Source of the DNA: Balneolales bacterium
GTDB lineage: Bacteria; Bacteroidota; Rhodothermia; Balneolales; Natronogracilivirgulaceae
Reading direction: 5' to 3'
Assembly: GCA_007131535.1 (NCBI GenBank)
Contig: SLQI01000291.1
Coordinates: forward strand, 1-6,146
DNA length: 6,146 nucleotides
The notes below the pieces were generated by a model. It ran no database searches. It was given only the letters and a program-made list of their open reading frames with translations, and was not told where the DNA came from. Each line of letters opens with the position of its first letter. Within the stretch, counting starts at the first letter, position 1. Position numbers and translations under genes: made by a program. Of the stretch, positions 5,958 to 6,146 are shown one piece after another.

Positions 5958-5994
5958 CTTTACCCGGACTATGATTCATTATAGGCGGGTAAAG
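5958..5994. repeat. Second hairpin downstream of infC
   Basis: CTTTACCCG (5958-5966) and CGGGTAAAG (5986-5994) are perfect 9-bp complements. Inside, CTAT (5969-5972) pairs with ATAG (5981-5984), leaving a small loop. It starts only 3 nt beyond the terminator T-run. It lacks a T-run on either strand, so a back-up terminator is unlikely; it could be a palindromic repeat, a leader structure for the next gene or a protein-binding site. Confidence 0.6.
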
Positions 5995-6146
5995 TAAGTT
6001 ATGTTCTTAATTCCGACTTACACGCTACAGCCCGCTACTGTTTCGGCTTATAGTACTCTGTCCACGGCCGGATCTTTTTTCCCTCTTTCCCCCTCTTGCT
6101 TTTCCAGTGCCCACAATGTCCTTATAACCACACATCAATCTGTGAC
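5995..6146. other. Non-coding stretch at right edge
   Basis: No gene is supported on either strand. It contains a 6-bp inverted repeat (GTAAGT 5994-5999, ACTTAC 6016-6021) and a pyrimidine-rich tract of about 33 nt (6073-6105, interrupted once by G). On the minus strand a short, very basic frame runs from about 6121 to 6035, interrupted upstream by a stop; it may be chance or a decayed gene end. The neighbour beyond the window would decide. Confidence 0.45.

Noticed and set aside
5976..5983. A TATAAT-like box on the minus strand inside the hairpin downstream of infC
   Set aside because: There is no matching -35 at a suitable distance and no minus-strand gene in front of it before the infC terminator.
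6035..6121. A short basic minus-strand frame at the right edge (begins GHCGHWKSKRG)
   Set aside because: It is only 28 codons between two stops, has no start codon, and its basic character follows from the pyrimidine-rich tract on the plus strand. It might be a decayed gene end, but nothing supports a family.

Overview
The window looks like ordinary chromosome from a member of the Bacteroidota/Balneolota group. This is judged from the Bacteroidota-type short homogentisate dioxygenase, from weak or absent Shine-Dalgarno sites in front of hmgA and thrS, and from moderate GC content with AT-rich leaders. The lineage is an inference from protein style; no rRNA gene or other phylogenetic marker beyond ThrS and IF-3 is present.

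Layout. Positions 1-282 are non-coding and repeat-rich: a roughly 71-bp sequence occurs twice in direct orientation with a strong GC-rich hairpin between the copies. Positions 283-2714 (minus strand) hold two tyrosine-catabolism genes, hpd (4-hydroxyphenylpyruvate dioxygenase) followed by hmgA (homogentisate 1,2-dioxygenase). The 128-bp gap between them folds into two stem-loops. Positions 2715-3374 form a long divergent intergenic region. It contains a 124-bp element that folds almost end to end into one long interrupted hairpin (2772-2895), a triple ATCCG repeat phased at 10 bp, and a 16-nt tandem repeat just before thrS. Positions 3375-5904 (plus strand) carry thrS and infC, the conserved translation pair. 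infC almost certainly starts at a rare ATC codon whose ribosome binding site is the last two codons of thrS. A rho-independent terminator follows infC directly, then a second, non-terminator hairpin and about 150 bp with no recognisable gene.

How the genes work together. Hpd converts 4-hydroxyphenylpyruvate (from tyrosine) to homogentisate, and HmgA opens the ring to maleylacetoacetate; both are non-haem Fe(II) dioxygenases and their order matches the pathway. The later enzymes (isomerase and fumarylacetoacetase) are not in view. ThrS and IF-3 are essential translation factors read away from the catabolic pair, so the two halves of the window are probably independent units.

I do not see a novel multi-gene system. 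The points most worth following are the structured element upstream of hpd, the ATC start of infC with a matching out-of-frame decoy-like start 55 nt later, the terminator that separates infC from the usual rpmI-rplT, and the tandem repeat in the thrS leader.
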